DNA from: Antarctobacter heliothermus
GTDB lineage: Bacteria; Pseudomonadota; Alphaproteobacteria; Rhodobacterales; Rhodobacteraceae
Length of the DNA: 64,000 bases
Reading direction: 5' to 3'
NCBI RefSeq assembly: GCF_002237555.1
Contig: NZ_CP022540.1
Coordinates: 2,671,001 to 2,735,000 of the forward strand
Shown: one piece after another, positions 34,819 through 44,356 of the stretch
Layout of the letters: every line of letters begins with the position of its first letter
Position numbering within the stretch: position 1 is the first letter of the stretch
The notes under the pieces: generated by a model
What the model saw: the letters and a program-made list of their open reading frames with translations, nothing else
The model's database searches: none
What the model was told of the DNA's origin: nothing
Program-made: the position numbers and the translations under genes

Positions 34819-35489
34819 AGCCCGCCGCTGTCCAGTCGCAACCGTCGGTCCATCTGCGCCGCGAGTTCCAGATTATGGGTGGCGATCAGCGCCGACAGGC
34901 CGGTTTCGCGCACCAGCGTCATCAGCGCGCCAAACACCCGGTCCGATGTGGTGGGGTCAAGGTTCCCGGTCGGTTCATCCGCCAGCAACAGGCGCGGCGT
35001 GTTCGCCATCGCGCGGCAAAAGGCGACGCGCTGTTGTTCACCGCCTGACAGCGCGGCAGGGCGGTGTTCTGCGCGATCCTTGATGCCAACGCTGTCCAGC
35101 AGGGTCAGCGCCCGCGCCTCAGCCTCGGCGCGGCTCGCACCATTGGCCAGTTGCGGCAGCACGATATTTTCCAGCGCGGTGAATTCTGGCAGCAGGTGGT
35201 GGAACTGATAGACAAACCCGACATCCGCCCGCCGCACTGCCGTGCGCCGCCGGTCGCTTTGACCTTGCATCGCCTCGCCGCCAATCTCGACCGTGCCCGC
35301 ATCGGGTGTGTCCAGCAGCCCAGCAATATGCAGCAGCGTCGACTTGCCCGCGCCTGAGGGCGCGACCAGCGCCACGACCTCACCGCGTCCGACCGTCAGG
35401 TCGATGCCGCGTAGTACGTTCACCTCGTTCGGCTTGCCCTTGTTATAGCTCTTCTCAATGCCCGTCAGGCGCAGAACCGTGTCACTCAT
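34806..35489 (-). CDS. lolD: Lipoprotein-releasing ABC transporter ATPase LolD
   Basis: A 227-residue ABC ATPase. Walker A is APSGAGKST, with alanine where most relatives have glycine. The signature is [14 protein letters not shown] and Walker B is [12 protein letters not shown]. LolD powers extraction of lipoproteins from the inner membrane together with LolC/E. Its start overlaps the stop of the permease gene by 8 bases, which supports this assignment over other MacB-type ATPases. Confidence 0.9.
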   Translation of the reverse strand: MSDTVLRLTGIEKSYNKGKPNEVNVLRGIDLTVGRGEVVALVAPSGAGKSTLLHIAGLLDTPDAGTVEIGGEAMQGQSDRRRTAVRRADVGFVYQFHHLLPEFTALENIVLPQLANGASRAEAEARALTLLDSVGIKDRAEHRPAALSGGEQQRVAFCRAMANTPRLLLADEPTGNLDPTTSDRVFGALMTLVRETGLSALIATHNLELAAQMDRRLRLDSGGLHAE

Positions 35490-36768
35490 AGCGCAGCGCC
35501 TCCACCGGGTTCATCCGGGCCGCACGGCGCGCCGGAAAGATCGTGACGATAAAGCTGAGACCCAGCGACAGCGACACCGCCGACAACACGTCTTTCAGGT
35601 GCAACTCGGCGGGCAGGGCATAGATGCCCCGGATCGACGGGTCCCAGACCCCGCCGCCTGACAGGTAGTTCACTGCGGCAAAGATCGGGTCGATGTAGAT
35701 GGCAAACAGCGTGCCCAGCAGCACCCCCAGTGCTGTGCCGATCAGCCCGGTAAACGACCCGCAGATGAAAAAGATACGCATGACGGACCCTTCGGTCAGG
35801 CCCATGGTGCGCAGGATGCCGATGTCGCGGCCCTTGTTCTTGACCAGCATGATCAGCCCGGACACGATGTTCATCGTGGCGATCAGCACCAGCACCGACA
35901 GGATCACGAACATCACGTTGTCTTCTATATCCAGCGCCCGCAGGAACCCGCCGCTGGCGTCCTGCCACGTCCAGACCAGCGCGCCCGCACCGGCGGCCTG
36001 TCCGATGGGGCTGCTGTATCGCTCGACCTCCTCGGGGTCTTCGACGGTGATCTCCAGCTCATCCGCCACGCCCTCGCGGTTGAAATACAACTGCGCCTCG
36101 GCGAAGGGCATGTAGATCCGCGTGCGGTCAATGTCATAGCGCCCGGCGGTAAAGATATAGGTTACGTCATAGGTCTTGACCCGCGGCGAAACCCCAAACG
36201 GCGTCTTGACCCCGTTGGGAGAGATCAGGTCGATCTTGTCGCCCAGACCCACCCCCAGCATCTGCGCCACACCCGACCCGATGGCCAGGCCGCCGTCAAA
36301 ATCTGTCAGGTTGCCACGGCCCGTCTCGGGATCGGCGATGCGCGGGATCTCAACCAGATCCTCCTGTGCGATGCCAAAGACCTCAACCCCGGCATTGCGG
36401 CCATTGCCCGTCGCCATGACCTGTCCCTTGACCAAAGGCGCCACCCGCGTGACGCCCGGCACGCCGCGCACGCTCTCGGCCATGGCGGCATAGTCGGGCA
36501 GGGTCCGCGTCGGTATCCCGGCCTCATCTACATGCTGGATGTGGTAGACCGTGACATGGGCATTGGCCCCCACGATCGTGTCCACAAATTCCGCCCGAAA
36601 GCCCGACCGCACCGCCAGCGTCGCGATCAGCGCAAACACCGCCAGCGTAATCCCGATCAGCGAGATCCACGTCATCACCGACACCCCACCCTCGGCGCGT
36701 TTGGCGCGCAGATAGCGCCAGGCGATCATCCATTCAAACGGGGCAAAGGGCGGCGGCTGGCGCGTCAT
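35482..36768 (-). CDS. lolC: Lipoprotein-releasing system permease LolC/LolE
   Basis: A 428-residue FtsX-type permease. One membrane segment lies near residues 30-55, a large periplasmic domain (about 60-270) follows, and then three membrane segments (about 285-400) with the [17 protein letters not shown] coupling-helix block typical of LolC/E. Rhodobacteraceae carry a single LolC/E-type protein that acts as a homodimer with LolD, which follows it here with an 8-base overlap. It takes outer-membrane lipoproteins from the inner membrane to LolA. Confidence 0.92.
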   Translation of the reverse strand: MTRQPPPFAPFEWMIAWRYLRAKRAEGGVSVMTWISLIGITLAVFALIATLAVRSGFRAEFVDTIVGANAHVTVYHIQHVDEAGIPTRTLPDYAAMAESVRGVPGVTRVAPLVKGQVMATGNGRNAGVEVFGIAQEDLVEIPRIADPETGRGNLTDFDGGLAIGSGVAQMLGVGLGDKIDLISPNGVKTPFGVSPRVKTYDVTYIFTAGRYDIDRTRIYMPFAEAQLYFNREGVADELEITVEDPEEVERYSSPIGQAAGAGALVWTWQDASGGFLRALDIEDNVMFVILSVLVLIATMNIVSGLIMLVKNKGRDIGILRTMGLTEGSVMRIFFICGSFTGLIGTALGVLLGTLFAIYIDPIFAAVNYLSGGGVWDPSIRGIYALPAELHLKDVLSAVSLSLGLSFIVTIFPARRAARMNPVEALRYE

Positions 36769-36959
36769 GGGGCTCTTTCTGGTCCTGCTCGTGGCGGAAA
36801 CTGGCCTTTTGCCCGGTCCGGGTCAACCAGTCCGCGCCCCTGCCGCGCGACCATCCGCCAGTTGTGGCCGCCGCCGCGGGGCCAAGGCGGCCCAACCGCC
36901 ACCCGCGCCGCCCGAAATCCCTCGTTGACGCGGCCGCCCGCGCCGCCATATTTGCGCCC

Positions 36960-38078
36960 ATGACTGGACCCCGTTACCCCGCCCTCATCGCCTCGCTTCC
37001 TTCAACCGTGCCCTTTGTCGGCCCCGAATTGCAGGAGCGCGCCCGTGGCATGCGTTTTCAAGCCCGCCTTGGCGCCAACGAAAACGTCTTTGGCCCGTCG
37101 CCCTTTGCCGTCGCCGCCATGCAGGATGAGGCGGCAGAGATCTGGAAATACGCCGATCCTTCGCATCTGGACTTGAAAGCCGCGCTGGCGGACCACCTGC
37201 GCTGCACGCCACAAAACATCCTGATCGGTGAGGGCATCGACGGGCTGCTGGGCTATCTGGTGCGGCTGCTGGTGGGGCAGGGCGATGCGGTTGTCACCTC
37301 GGACGGGGCGTACCCGACCTTCAACTACCATGTGACCGGCTTTGGCGGCGTGTTGCACAAGATCCCCTACACAGGGGATCACGAAGACCTTTCCGCCCTG
37401 ATCGCCAAAGCGGCAGAGGTCGACGCCAAGATCGTCTACCTTGCCAACCCCGACAATCCGATGGGCACATGGCACAGCGGGGCTGCCATTGCGGCGGCGC
37501 TGGACACGCTGCCCGACGGCTGCGTGCTGGCGCTGGATGAGGCCTATGTGGAATTCGCCCCGGAGGGCACAACCCCCGATCTGGATGCCGAAGATCCCCG
37601 CGTTCTGCGGTTCCGCACCTTTTCCAAGGCTTACGGCATGGCGGGCGCGCGGATCGGATATGTCGTCGGCGCGGCAGAGACGATCAAGGCGTTTGACCGG
37701 ATTCGCAATCATTTCGGCATGAACCGCATTGCACTGGCCGGGGCGCTGGCCGCGCTTGGCGATACCGAATGGTTGAATGAGGTGATCCGCCTGACCGCCG
37801 AAGGGCGGGATGGAATCGCGCGCATCGCCAAGGACAACGGCCTGACCACACTGCCTTCGGCGACCAATTTTGTGGCGGTCGACTGTGGCAGGGATGGGGA
37901 TTTTGCCCGCGCCGTTCTGGCGGGTCTGATTGATCAGGGTGTCTTTGTCCGGATGCCCTTTGTGGCCCCGCAGGACCGGTGCATCCGCATCAGCGCGGGC
38001 CGGCCCGAGGATCTGGAAATCCTGGCCGAGGCCCTGCCAAAGGCGTTGCTCGCGGCGCGGATCACCCTCAACCCCTAA
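36960..38078 (+). CDS. Histidinol-phosphate aminotransferase-like PLP enzyme
   Basis: A 372-residue fold-type I aminotransferase. RLGANENVFGPSP is the substrate/PLP start loop, ANPDNPMGT carries the asparagine that contacts PLP, LDEAY follows (about 192-196), the Schiff-base lysine is K223 in FSKAYGMAGARIG, and the C-terminal arginine is in CIRISAGRPED. The N terminus is shorter and the middle differs from typical HisC, and no other histidine gene is nearby, so it may use another aromatic or imidazole-type substrate. ATG 36960 is used; in-frame codons upstream are in GC-rich sequence that lacks a ribosome-binding site. Confidence 0.82.
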   Translation: MTGPRYPALIASLPSTVPFVGPELQERARGMRFQARLGANENVFGPSPFAVAAMQDEAAEIWKYADPSHLDLKAALADHLRCTPQNILIGEGIDGLLGYLVRLLVGQGDAVVTSDGAYPTFNYHVTGFGGVLHKIPYTGDHEDLSALIAKAAEVDAKIVYLANPDNPMGTWHSGAAIAAALDTLPDGCVLALDEAYVEFAPEGTTPDLDAEDPRVLRFRTFSKAYGMAGARIGYVVGAAETIKAFDRIRNHFGMNRIALAGALAALGDTEWLNEVIRLTAEGRDGIARIAKDNGLTTLPSATNFVAVDCGRDGDFARAVLAGLIDQGVFVRMPFVAPQDRCIRISAGRPEDLEILAEALPKALLAARITLNP

Positions 38079-38191
38079 GCATTTCCGGCAAACTGCAACA
38101 ATTTTCACCACCTCGCGAAATCCTGACCTGACTTGTCGTCCTGCTGCGCTACCCTCTGCAAGCGGAGATTGCAGGTGTAGGAGGCCGCGCA

Positions 38192-38398
38192 ATGAAAAAC
38201 CGTCCATCGAAGCCGGTCGAGGATTACACGACCGTCAACATGATCCTGATTTTTGCGAACATGCTATGGGTTTTTGTGGCGCTCTGGTCCTTTTGGGGGC
38301 TGGGCGTGGTGCTGATCCTTGCGGTGCTGCTCAATCATCTGATCACGCGGATCGACACCGTCCGCCGCCGCCGGGACAGCCGGTTTCGCGGCATCTGA
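38192..38398 (+). CDS. Small membrane protein
   Basis: A 68-residue protein with a strong GGAGG site 8 bases before ATG 38192. Two hydrophobic segments (about 15-33 and 36-48) and an arginine-rich tail (RRRRDSRFRG) fit a two-span inner-membrane protein with the tail in the cytoplasm. No family is recognised. It lies between two metabolic genes in the same direction. Confidence 0.65.
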   Translation: MKNRPSKPVEDYTTVNMILIFANMLWVFVALWSFWGLGVVLILAVLLNHLITRIDTVRRRRDSRFRGI

Positions 38399-38465
38399 TC
38401 CCTGCAAATCCGGTTTCCGTTTTGCTGCGTGGGGCATAGGGTCCGCCAAACGCAGGAGCCAAGCC

Positions 38466-39449
38466 ATGCCCAACATCACCATCACCGAGATTTTTCGCCT
38501 GTCCGAAACCGCGTTGGCGGCACATGGGGCGCAGCCCGCCATTGCCGCCGAAATGGCCCGTGCCATCGCTTGGGCCGAGGCGCGGGGAAACCGGATTTGC
38601 GGGCTGTACTACCTCGAAAGCTATTGCCAGCAGTTGAAATCTGGGCGCGTCGATGGCGCGGCCGTGCCGGAAATCAGCCAACCCCGCGCGTCCGAAATCC
38701 GGGTGGATGCGGCACATGGTTTTGCCCAGCCTGCCTTTGCCGCCGCGCTGCCGCAGGCGTTGCAGGCCGCGCGCGACACCGGGATCGCCAGCCTTGCGCT
38801 GCGCCACGCCCACACCTGTACCGCGCTGGGCTATTTCACCGAACAGATTGCCAAGGGCGGTGCGCTGGGCCTTGGTCTGACCAATGCCTCGCCCATCGTC
38901 GCGGCTCCCGGCGGCAAGACCCGTGTGATCGGCACCAATCCCGTCGCCTTCGCGGTGCCGGACGGGCAGGGCGGTGTGGCGATGATGTTCGACCAGAGCA
39001 CGACAACCGTCGCCCTTGGCCGGATCACCATGGCCAAGGCGGCAGGCGAACAGATCCCCGAAGGCTGGGCCGTGGACGTCGATGGTCGCCCGACGACAGA
39101 CCCCGACGCCGCGCTGAAAGGCTCGCTGTGTTCTGCGGGCGGCTACAAGGGCTGGGGCCTTGGCCTGATGGCCGAGATCCTCGCCGCCTGTCTGGGCGGC
39201 GGCATTCTCAGCAAGGATGTCAAACCGTTGAAAGCGCCAGAGGGCGCGCCGCATGACCTTGGCCAGTATTTCCTGATCATCGACCCCGGACAGGGCGATT
39301 TCTTTGATCGGTTGTCGGGGTTGGCAGAGGTGGTCACGCGGGATGAGGGCGCACGGATGCCCGGCGCGGGCCGCGTGCCCGCCGAGACGGCAGACGTGCC
39401 AGAGGCGCTCTGGCAGCAACTGCGCGATCTGGCGGGTGAACCTGCCTGA
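38466..39449 (+). CDS. Ldh-family (malate/L-lactate/ureidoglycolate-type) NAD(P) dehydrogenase
   Basis: A 327-residue oxidoreductase of the Ldh2 family, which has a fold distinct from classical lactate dehydrogenase. Family blocks include ALRHAHTCTALGYFTE (histidine region near 115-130), GTNPVAFAVP and YKGWGLGLMAEILAACLGGG. GGAG lies 7 bases before ATG 38466. Members reduce or oxidise 2-hydroxy acids such as sulfolactate, malate or delta-1-pyrroline-carboxylates. The substrate cannot be fixed from the sequence, although such enzymes are common in roseobacters that use marine organosulfur and proline compounds. Confidence 0.87.
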   Translation: MPNITITEIFRLSETALAAHGAQPAIAAEMARAIAWAEARGNRICGLYYLESYCQQLKSGRVDGAAVPEISQPRASEIRVDAAHGFAQPAFAAALPQALQAARDTGIASLALRHAHTCTALGYFTEQIAKGGALGLGLTNASPIVAAPGGKTRVIGTNPVAFAVPDGQGGVAMMFDQSTTTVALGRITMAKAAGEQIPEGWAVDVDGRPTTDPDAALKGSLCSAGGYKGWGLGLMAEILAACLGGGILSKDVKPLKAPEGAPHDLGQYFLIIDPGQGDFFDRLSGLAEVVTRDEGARMPGAGRVPAETADVPEALWQQLRDLAGEPA

Positions 39450-39587
39450 TCCGCGTGGTGCTGTGCCGCCGGGTTAACGCCCCGTACGCCGCCCGGTCAC
39501 AGGGGCGTCTTTGTCACCAAAAGGTAAATTCGTCTCTGTAACCCCTTGATTTTTCGTCGCCTGCGGTCTGTCCACGCGTGGACAGGC

Positions 39588-40022
39588 TCAGGCCCGCTGG
39601 GTGATCCAAACCCCCAGTGCCATCACCGCAATCCCCGTGGCACGGGTCAGCGTGAGGGGCGAGAGTCGCGCCCCGAACAGTCCGAAATGATCAATCACGG
39701 CGGCACTGATCAATTGCCCGACGAGCACGAAAAAGATCGCGTTCCCTATCCCGAATTTCGGCGCGATCATCGTCACGGACAGAACGTAGAAGGCCACGAA
39801 ACACCCGCCCAGAAACAGATGCCGCGGTGCCTCTGTCACGCCGCCCAACCCCTTGGCCCCGCTCGCCAGCCAGACCGCGAGGGTCGAGGACAGCGCCACA
39901 CAAAACAGCACCACCGCCGCCGAGACGGGCGACCCCAACCGCATCCCAAGCGCAGCATTCAACGCCGCCAGCGTCGGAATGCCGATCCCGGCCAGCAGCA
40001 TCACAAGGGCATATTGGCTCAT
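39588..40022 (-). CDS. DMT-superfamily transporter, DUF606/YdcZ-like
   Basis: A 144-residue protein with five hydrophobic helices and few charges. It begins MSQYALVMLLAGIGIPTLAA and contains NAALGMRLGSPVSAA, as in DUF606/YdcZ proteins, which are half-size drug/metabolite transporters that pair in the inner membrane. It follows the thioesterase gene by 14 bases on the same strand, so both are in one transcript. The substrate is unknown. Confidence 0.85.
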   Translation of the reverse strand: MSQYALVMLLAGIGIPTLAALNAALGMRLGSPVSAAVVLFCVALSSTLAVWLASGAKGLGGVTEAPRHLFLGGCFVAFYVLSVTMIAPKFGIGNAIFFVLVGQLISAAVIDHFGLFGARLSPLTLTRATGIAVMALGVWITQRA

Positions 40023-40036
40023 GTCCGGTCTTTCAT

Positions 40037-40447
40037 TTATTCAGCAAGATAAAACGTCGCGCTGGCCGCCGCCACCGGGACCGCATCAGGCAGGCGGATC
40101 AGCGTCGCCTCGGCAAAGAGCAGTGCCCGCCCGGCCTTGATCACCCGCGCGGTACAGCGCACCCTATCGCCCCGCGCGGCGCTAAGAAAACGCGTCTCGA
40201 GGTTGGTGGTGGCCACAGGTTTGAACGCGCCCAACCGCCCGGCGCAGGCAAACACCATCGATGTATCGGCCAGCGTCGCCAGCGCCTGCCCGCAAACAAT
40301 CCCGCCCACACGGGCGATCTCGGACGTGACAGGGATCTCCAGCACGGCCTCGTCTGGCCCGATTGCGGTGATGGTTGGCTGCAACGCTTGCACCCAAGGT
40401 GCGAAATTCTCTTCCAACAGGCGCTGCGCGGTGGCAGGATCAAGCAT
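40037..40447 (-). CDS. PaaI-family hotdog thioesterase
   Basis: A 136-residue hotdog-fold protein. GGIVCGQALATLADTSMVFA (about 73-92, 20 residues) is the central helix with the aspartate that acts in catalysis, and LETRFLSAARG is the second strand pair. A strong GGGAGG site precedes ATG 40447. Such enzymes hydrolyse acyl-CoA thioesters. It is the first gene of a two-gene unit with the YdcZ-like transporter. Confidence 0.85.
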   Translation of the reverse strand: MLDPATAQRLLEENFAPWVQALQPTITAIGPDEAVLEIPVTSEIARVGGIVCGQALATLADTSMVFACAGRLGAFKPVATTNLETRFLSAARGDRVRCTARVIKAGRALLFAEATLIRLPDAVPVAAASATFYLAE

Positions 40448-40578
40448 GAGGACCTCCCCTCTGTCCGGCGGCGACTATGACCGGACCTGAGGCGGCTGTC
40501 ACCACCTGTTGGGCGGTGACTGGTTTCCTCGGGGCGACAGGCCGTCCCTGAGCGACAAGAACAAGAACGGAGCGGGAC

Positions 40579-41049
40579 ATGTATATCAAGGCACTGGCCG
40601 TAGCGGCGCTGATGACAACAACCGCCTGCGCGCCATTCTGGGGCAACAAGGATGGCACAAGCCGGGCGTGGTTTGCACCGTCGCGGTCGGATCTGGATCA
40701 AGTGGACGTTCACCCCGGGGCAGAGGCCTATGCCGCCAATTGCGCCTATTGCCATGGCGATACCGGGCAGGGCGACGGCCCACTGGGAGCGGACCTGCCG
40801 GTTGTGCCGCCAGACCTGACCGATCTTGCACTGGCCAATGGCGGGGTCTTTCCGGCGGAAAGGGTGTTGGAGACGATCCATGGCTATCCCGGTAAGTTCC
40901 ATCGCGGCTCGATGCCGGAGTTTGGGCAGGAGCTGAAAGGCCCAGTAGTGGAATGGCGCGCGCCTTCGGGCGAGATCATCATGACGCCCGAGGGGTTGAT
41001 GGATGTGGTTGCCTATGTGGACAGCCTTCAGGCAGATGAAGGCAGCTGA
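40579..41049 (+). CDS. Lipoprotein c-type cytochrome 1 of a tandem pair
   Basis: A 156-residue precursor. The first 17 residues form a hydrophobic signal ending MTTTAC, a lipobox-like sequence, so the protein is probably lipid-anchored in the periplasm. The haem site is C55-AYCH-59, and MPEFG (about 112-116) supplies a likely methionine ligand. It may pass electrons to an oxidase. It lies 67 bases before a second cytochrome with the same plan, which suggests duplication and co-transcription. Confidence 0.85.
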   Translation: MYIKALAVAALMTTTACAPFWGNKDGTSRAWFAPSRSDLDQVDVHPGAEAYAANCAYCHGDTGQGDGPLGADLPVVPPDLTDLALANGGVFPAERVLETIHGYPGKFHRGSMPEFGQELKGPVVEWRAPSGEIIMTPEGLMDVVAYVDSLQADEGS

Positions 41050-41116
41050 CAGGGCTTGTTCCCGACGCCACGCTTTGGCACGAGGCGGGAAGAGACACGG
41101 AAATTTGGGGGCAGAA

Positions 41117-41536
41117 ATGCACAGGGTGATCATCGGGCTGGCGGCGGCATTGGGGCTGGCCGGTTGTATGGAAGACGGAGCGATGCCCGAGGCGCAGGAT
41201 GGGCGCGCGCTGTTCATGACGAATTGCGCGGTCTGTCACGGGGCGGACGGCAAGGGCGACGGGGTTATGGCGCGGGCGATGAAGACGCCACCCAAGAACC
41301 TGACGCTGATCCAACTGCGAAATGGGGATGTTTTCCCGCGCGCCAAGATCATGTCGACCATCGACGGCTATGCGCGATCTGATCTGGCCGGACCGGGGAT
41401 GCCAGAGTTCGGCGCGTTGCTGGACGGCGATCTGGTGCCCTACGACAGTGGTGATGGCAAGCCGACGCCGACGCCGCGCAAGCTGGTGGCGCTGGCAGAG
41501 TATCTCGAATCGATACAGGCGCGTCGGACGCCCTGA
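41117..41536 (+). CDS. Lipoprotein c-type cytochrome 2 of a tandem pair
   Basis: A 139-residue precursor from ATG 41117. LGLAGC gives a clear lipobox with the lipidated cysteine at 17. The haem site is C37-AVCH-41 and GPGMPEFG carries the likely methionine ligand. Both cytochromes of the pair share MPEFG and a similar spacing, so they appear to be paralogues. The preceding 38 codons of the open frame lie in the spacer and are not used. It is the last gene of the pair; a divergent-looking TetR gene follows on the other strand. Confidence 0.87.
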   Translation: MHRVIIGLAAALGLAGCMEDGAMPEAQDGRALFMTNCAVCHGADGKGDGVMARAMKTPPKNLTLIQLRNGDVFPRAKIMSTIDGYARSDLAGPGMPEFGALLDGDLVPYDSGDGKPTPTPRKLVALAEYLESIQARRTP

Positions 41537-41699
41537 CGTTGTTACAGTGCGTGCGGGTGTTTGTCGGGCGTCGTGCGGGGCTCGTCCCGACCCTGCGGGC
41601 CGCAACATCGCCCGCCCGCCAACCCCGCCGGGGCGCGCCTGACGGCGCGCTTTTCGCTTCGCGATTCACCCGTGAACAGGCTGGCGGTGCGGCGCAGGC

Positions 41700-42296
41700 C
41701 TATGCGGCGACTGCCTTGCGCACCATGTCACAGTAGAGATCCTGCACTTGGGAGACGCCGAGGCGACCGCCGGGACGATACCAGGTGGTGATTCCGGTCA
41801 GCATCGCGATCACCGCAAGTGTCGTTAGCTTGGTGTCTGCGACGTCGAACAAGCCCGTGTCGCGGCCTTGACGCAGGATGTCCTCGAGCGCGTTTTCGTA
41901 GTCGCGCCGCAGTCTTTCGATCACGGCGAAATGGTCTGGCGTCAGGTTGCGCAATTCCATGTAGGCGATGAATACCAGCTCTGGCCGTTCGAGGTGAAAG
42001 CCGATGTGAAAGCGTACGAAATCCTCTAGCCGGTTTTGCGCGGTGCCAGCTGCGGGTCGTGCGCGCCATTCGGTTAGCAGGTCGTCCATGTGGTCACGCA
42101 TCAGCGAGAACAGAAGGGCCTGCTTGTCGGGGGTGTAATTGTACAGCGCGCCCGCCTGCAGACCGACCTCTGCCGCGATCTGGCGCATAGAGACGGCGGC
42201 ATAGCCGCGCTCGGCGAACAGCCGAAGTGCGGCCTCGCGGATGCGCGGGCCGGTGATCTCGGAGTGGCTTCCCTGGGTGCGTGCCATGGCGGACAT
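41700..42296 (-). CDS. TetR-family transcriptional regulator
   Basis: A 198-residue repressor-type protein. The helix-turn-helix is in residues about 15-60 (ALRLFAERGYAAVSMRQIA, then LQAGALYNYTPDK), followed by an all-helical ligand-binding domain with LERPELVFIAYMELR and TGITTWYRPGG, similar to TetR regulators of acyl-CoA or fatty-acid metabolism. The ATG at 42296 lies 4 bases from a perfect palindromic operator (42301-42320), so the gene very likely represses itself. ATG 42287 is an alternative start. A divergent lipoprotein gene could be co-regulated. Confidence 0.9.
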   Translation of the reverse strand: MSAMARTQGSHSEITGPRIREAALRLFAERGYAAVSMRQIAAEVGLQAGALYNYTPDKQALLFSLMRDHMDDLLTEWRARPAAGTAQNRLEDFVRFHIGFHLERPELVFIAYMELRNLTPDHFAVIERLRRDYENALEDILRQGRDTGLFDVADTKLTTLAVIAMLTGITTWYRPGGRLGVSQVQDLYCDMVRKAVAA

Positions 42297-42300
42297 GGTT

Positions 42301-42320
42301 ATCTGAACATACGTTCAGAT
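42301..42320. promoter_or_regulatory. Palindromic operator between the TetR and lipoprotein genes
   Basis: ATCTGAACATACGTTCAGAT: two perfect 8-base arms (ATCTGAAC and GTTCAGAT) around a 4-base centre. Size and spacing fit a TetR-dimer site. It begins 4 bases from the TetR start codon and 48 bases from the start of the divergent gene. Confidence 0.8.
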
Positions 42321-42367
42321 CAAGCGGGATACTTGCCAGTTTGCGCAGGCTGGGGCATGACAGTCAC

Positions 42368-42688
42368 ATGCGCAAAACGTCGTGTCATTTGCTGATTTGG
42401 CTGGCCGCTTCGGGCGGCCTCGTCGGTTGCACCCAGTTTCCTGAACTGGATGCGGTGGCGACGCCCGGTGTCGCCACCGCAGCCTATCCGGATTTCCTGC
42501 CGCTGGGAGATTTGCTGAACGGCGCGGTGCCGCGGGCCTCGGCGGCAGAGATTGCCGCGGTCGAGGGGCGTGTCGGCGCATTGCGCGCGCGGGCAGATCG
42601 CTTGCAGCGCGTGTCGATTGCGCCGCGCGGCGTTGACGGGCGTGTGGCGCGGTTGCGGCGCAAAGCTGCGGATTTGCGGGCGCAATAG
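42368..42688 (+). CDS. Small lipoprotein, unknown
   Basis: A 106-residue precursor with basic residues, a hydrophobic stretch and the lipobox GLVGC (cysteine 21), so it is probably an inner- or outer-membrane lipoprotein. The mature part has a helical, arginine-rich C terminus (VARLRRKAADLRAQ) that could be a coiled coil, as in small lipoproteins that tether the envelope. No domain is recognised. It is divergent from the TetR gene across the palindrome. Confidence 0.75.
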   Translation: MRKTSCHLLIWLAASGGLVGCTQFPELDAVATPGVATAAYPDFLPLGDLLNGAVPRASAAEIAAVEGRVGALRARADRLQRVSIAPRGVDGRVARLRRKAADLRAQ

Positions 42689-42819
42689 TCTGGGCATTTG
42701 CCTTTTCAAAGGGCGGGAGGCGGTCCAACGGCTGACCGTGCGTTGCATGCTCTTGTCCCTGCGGCTGCTTGGCGATAACCGGGGCTGTGTTTGATCCAGG
42801 CAAAACAGGAGCCCGTCCC

Positions 42820-44106
42820 ATGTCCCAGCCACTTCGTCTTGGTATTGCCGGTCTGGGGACCGTGGGCACCGGGGTCGTCAAGATCCTGCGCCAGAAATCG
42901 GTCCTTTTGGCAGAGCGCGCCGGGCGCGCCATCGAGATCAGCGCCGTGTCCGCCCGGACGAGGGACAAGGATCGCGGCGTGTCGCTGGCGTCTTACGCAT
43001 GGGAAGACGATCCAGTTGCACTGGCGACACGCGATGACGTGGATGTCTTTGTCGAACTTATGGGCGGTAGCGATGGACCGGCCAAGGCCGCTGTCGAGGC
43101 GGCGCTGAAGGCGGGCAAGGATGTGGTCACCGCCAACAAGGCGATGTTGGCCCATCACGGCCAGGCCTTGGCAGAGCTGGCGGAATCCACCGGCGCAGTA
43201 CTGCGGTTCGAGGCGGCTGTGGCCGGGGGTATCCCGGTCATCAAGGCGCTGACCGAAGGACTGGCCGGCAATGAGATCGAGCGCGTCATGGGCGTGATGA
43301 ACGGCACCTGCAACTACATCCTGACGCGGATGGAGGATGGCGGTCTCAGCTACGATGAGGCATTTGCCGAGGCGGATGGGCTGGGCTTTCTGGAGGCGGA
43401 TCCGCAGCTGGATGTGGGCGGGATTGACGCGGGGCATAAGCTGTCATTGCTGTCGTCGATTGCCTTTGGCACCCAGGTGGCGTTCAGCGCCGTGGAGCTC
43501 GAAGGGATCGGCAGCGTTACCATCGAGGACATCCGCCAGGCAGCGGACATGGGATTCCGGATCAAACTGCTGGGTGTGGCGCGGATGACGGGTCGTGGGC
43601 TGGAGCAGAGCATGGCACCTTGTCTTGTACCTGCCAATTCGCCGCTGGGTCAGTTGCAGGGTGGCACAAACATGGTGGTGATCGAGGGCGATCAGGTTGG
43701 TCAGATCGTGATGCGTGGTGCGGGGGCGGGCGAGGGCCCGACCGCCAGCGCCGTCATGGGCGATGTCATGGACATTGCGCGTGGATTGCGGGTGTCGACC
43801 TTTGGCAGGCCTGCAGGGGCGCTGAAGCCGGCTGTGCCTGCCATGGTCTCGACCCCGGCGCCCTACTACCTGCGCACCGCGCTGGCGGACAAGCCGGGCG
43901 CGCTTGCCAAGGTGGCCACAGCATTGGGTGAGGCGGGCGTGTCGATCAACCGGATGCGGCAATACGATCACACAAACGACAGCGCCCCGGTTCTGATCGT
44001 GACCCATCGCACCACGCGCGCCGCACTGGATCAGGCGCTGGCCGGTATGGAGGCTACCGGTGTGATGATGTCATCGCCGGTCGCGTTGCGGATCGAAGAG
44101 GTCTGA
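42820..44106 (+). CDS. hom: Homoserine dehydrogenase
   Basis: A 428-residue enzyme from ATG 42820 with AGGAG 8 bases upstream. The NAD(P) loop is GIAGLGTVGTGV (about 8-19); VTANKAMLA and GTCNYILTRM mark the substrate domain; the catalytic-lysine region is FLEADPQLDVGGIDAGHKL. A C-terminal ACT domain (about 350-425) provides allosteric control, usually by threonine. It makes homoserine from aspartate semialdehyde for threonine and methionine. It precedes glpX in the same direction, as in many Rhodobacteraceae, but with a 250-base gap. Confidence 0.95.
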   Translation: MSQPLRLGIAGLGTVGTGVVKILRQKSVLLAERAGRAIEISAVSARTRDKDRGVSLASYAWEDDPVALATRDDVDVFVELMGGSDGPAKAAVEAALKAGKDVVTANKAMLAHHGQALAELAESTGAVLRFEAAVAGGIPVIKALTEGLAGNEIERVMGVMNGTCNYILTRMEDGGLSYDEAFAEADGLGFLEADPQLDVGGIDAGHKLSLLSSIAFGTQVAFSAVELEGIGSVTIEDIRQAADMGFRIKLLGVARMTGRGLEQSMAPCLVPANSPLGQLQGGTNMVVIEGDQVGQIVMRGAGAGEGPTASAVMGDVMDIARGLRVSTFGRPAGALKPAVPAMVSTPAPYYLRTALADKPGALAKVATALGEAGVSINRMRQYDHTNDSAPVLIVTHRTTRAALDQALAGMEATGVMMSSPVALRIEEV

Positions 44107-44356
44107 TCCGCACCGGCGCGGGGTGCGTCAGGCGAGGTTCAATTATTGCGTCGGGGCGTCTGGCCTTTCTGGGCATGTTTGGTCATGGACCGGGCAAAAG
44201 TGTCTGTCGACCTTCCTTTGCCAAAGGGGCGGTTCACTGGGCAGGGGCCGTGCATCCACCACAGCTGTACGGTCGCGACCCCGCTATCCCCTTGCGGCTT
44301 TGTCCCGGCACGGGGTACTCAACAGGAGACGCGGCTCTCACGAAGGATTTACGGCG

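Noticed and set aside
37002..38207. 401-codon minus-strand frame opposite the HisC-like gene
   Set aside because: Antisense shadow; the real gene has complete PLP motifs.
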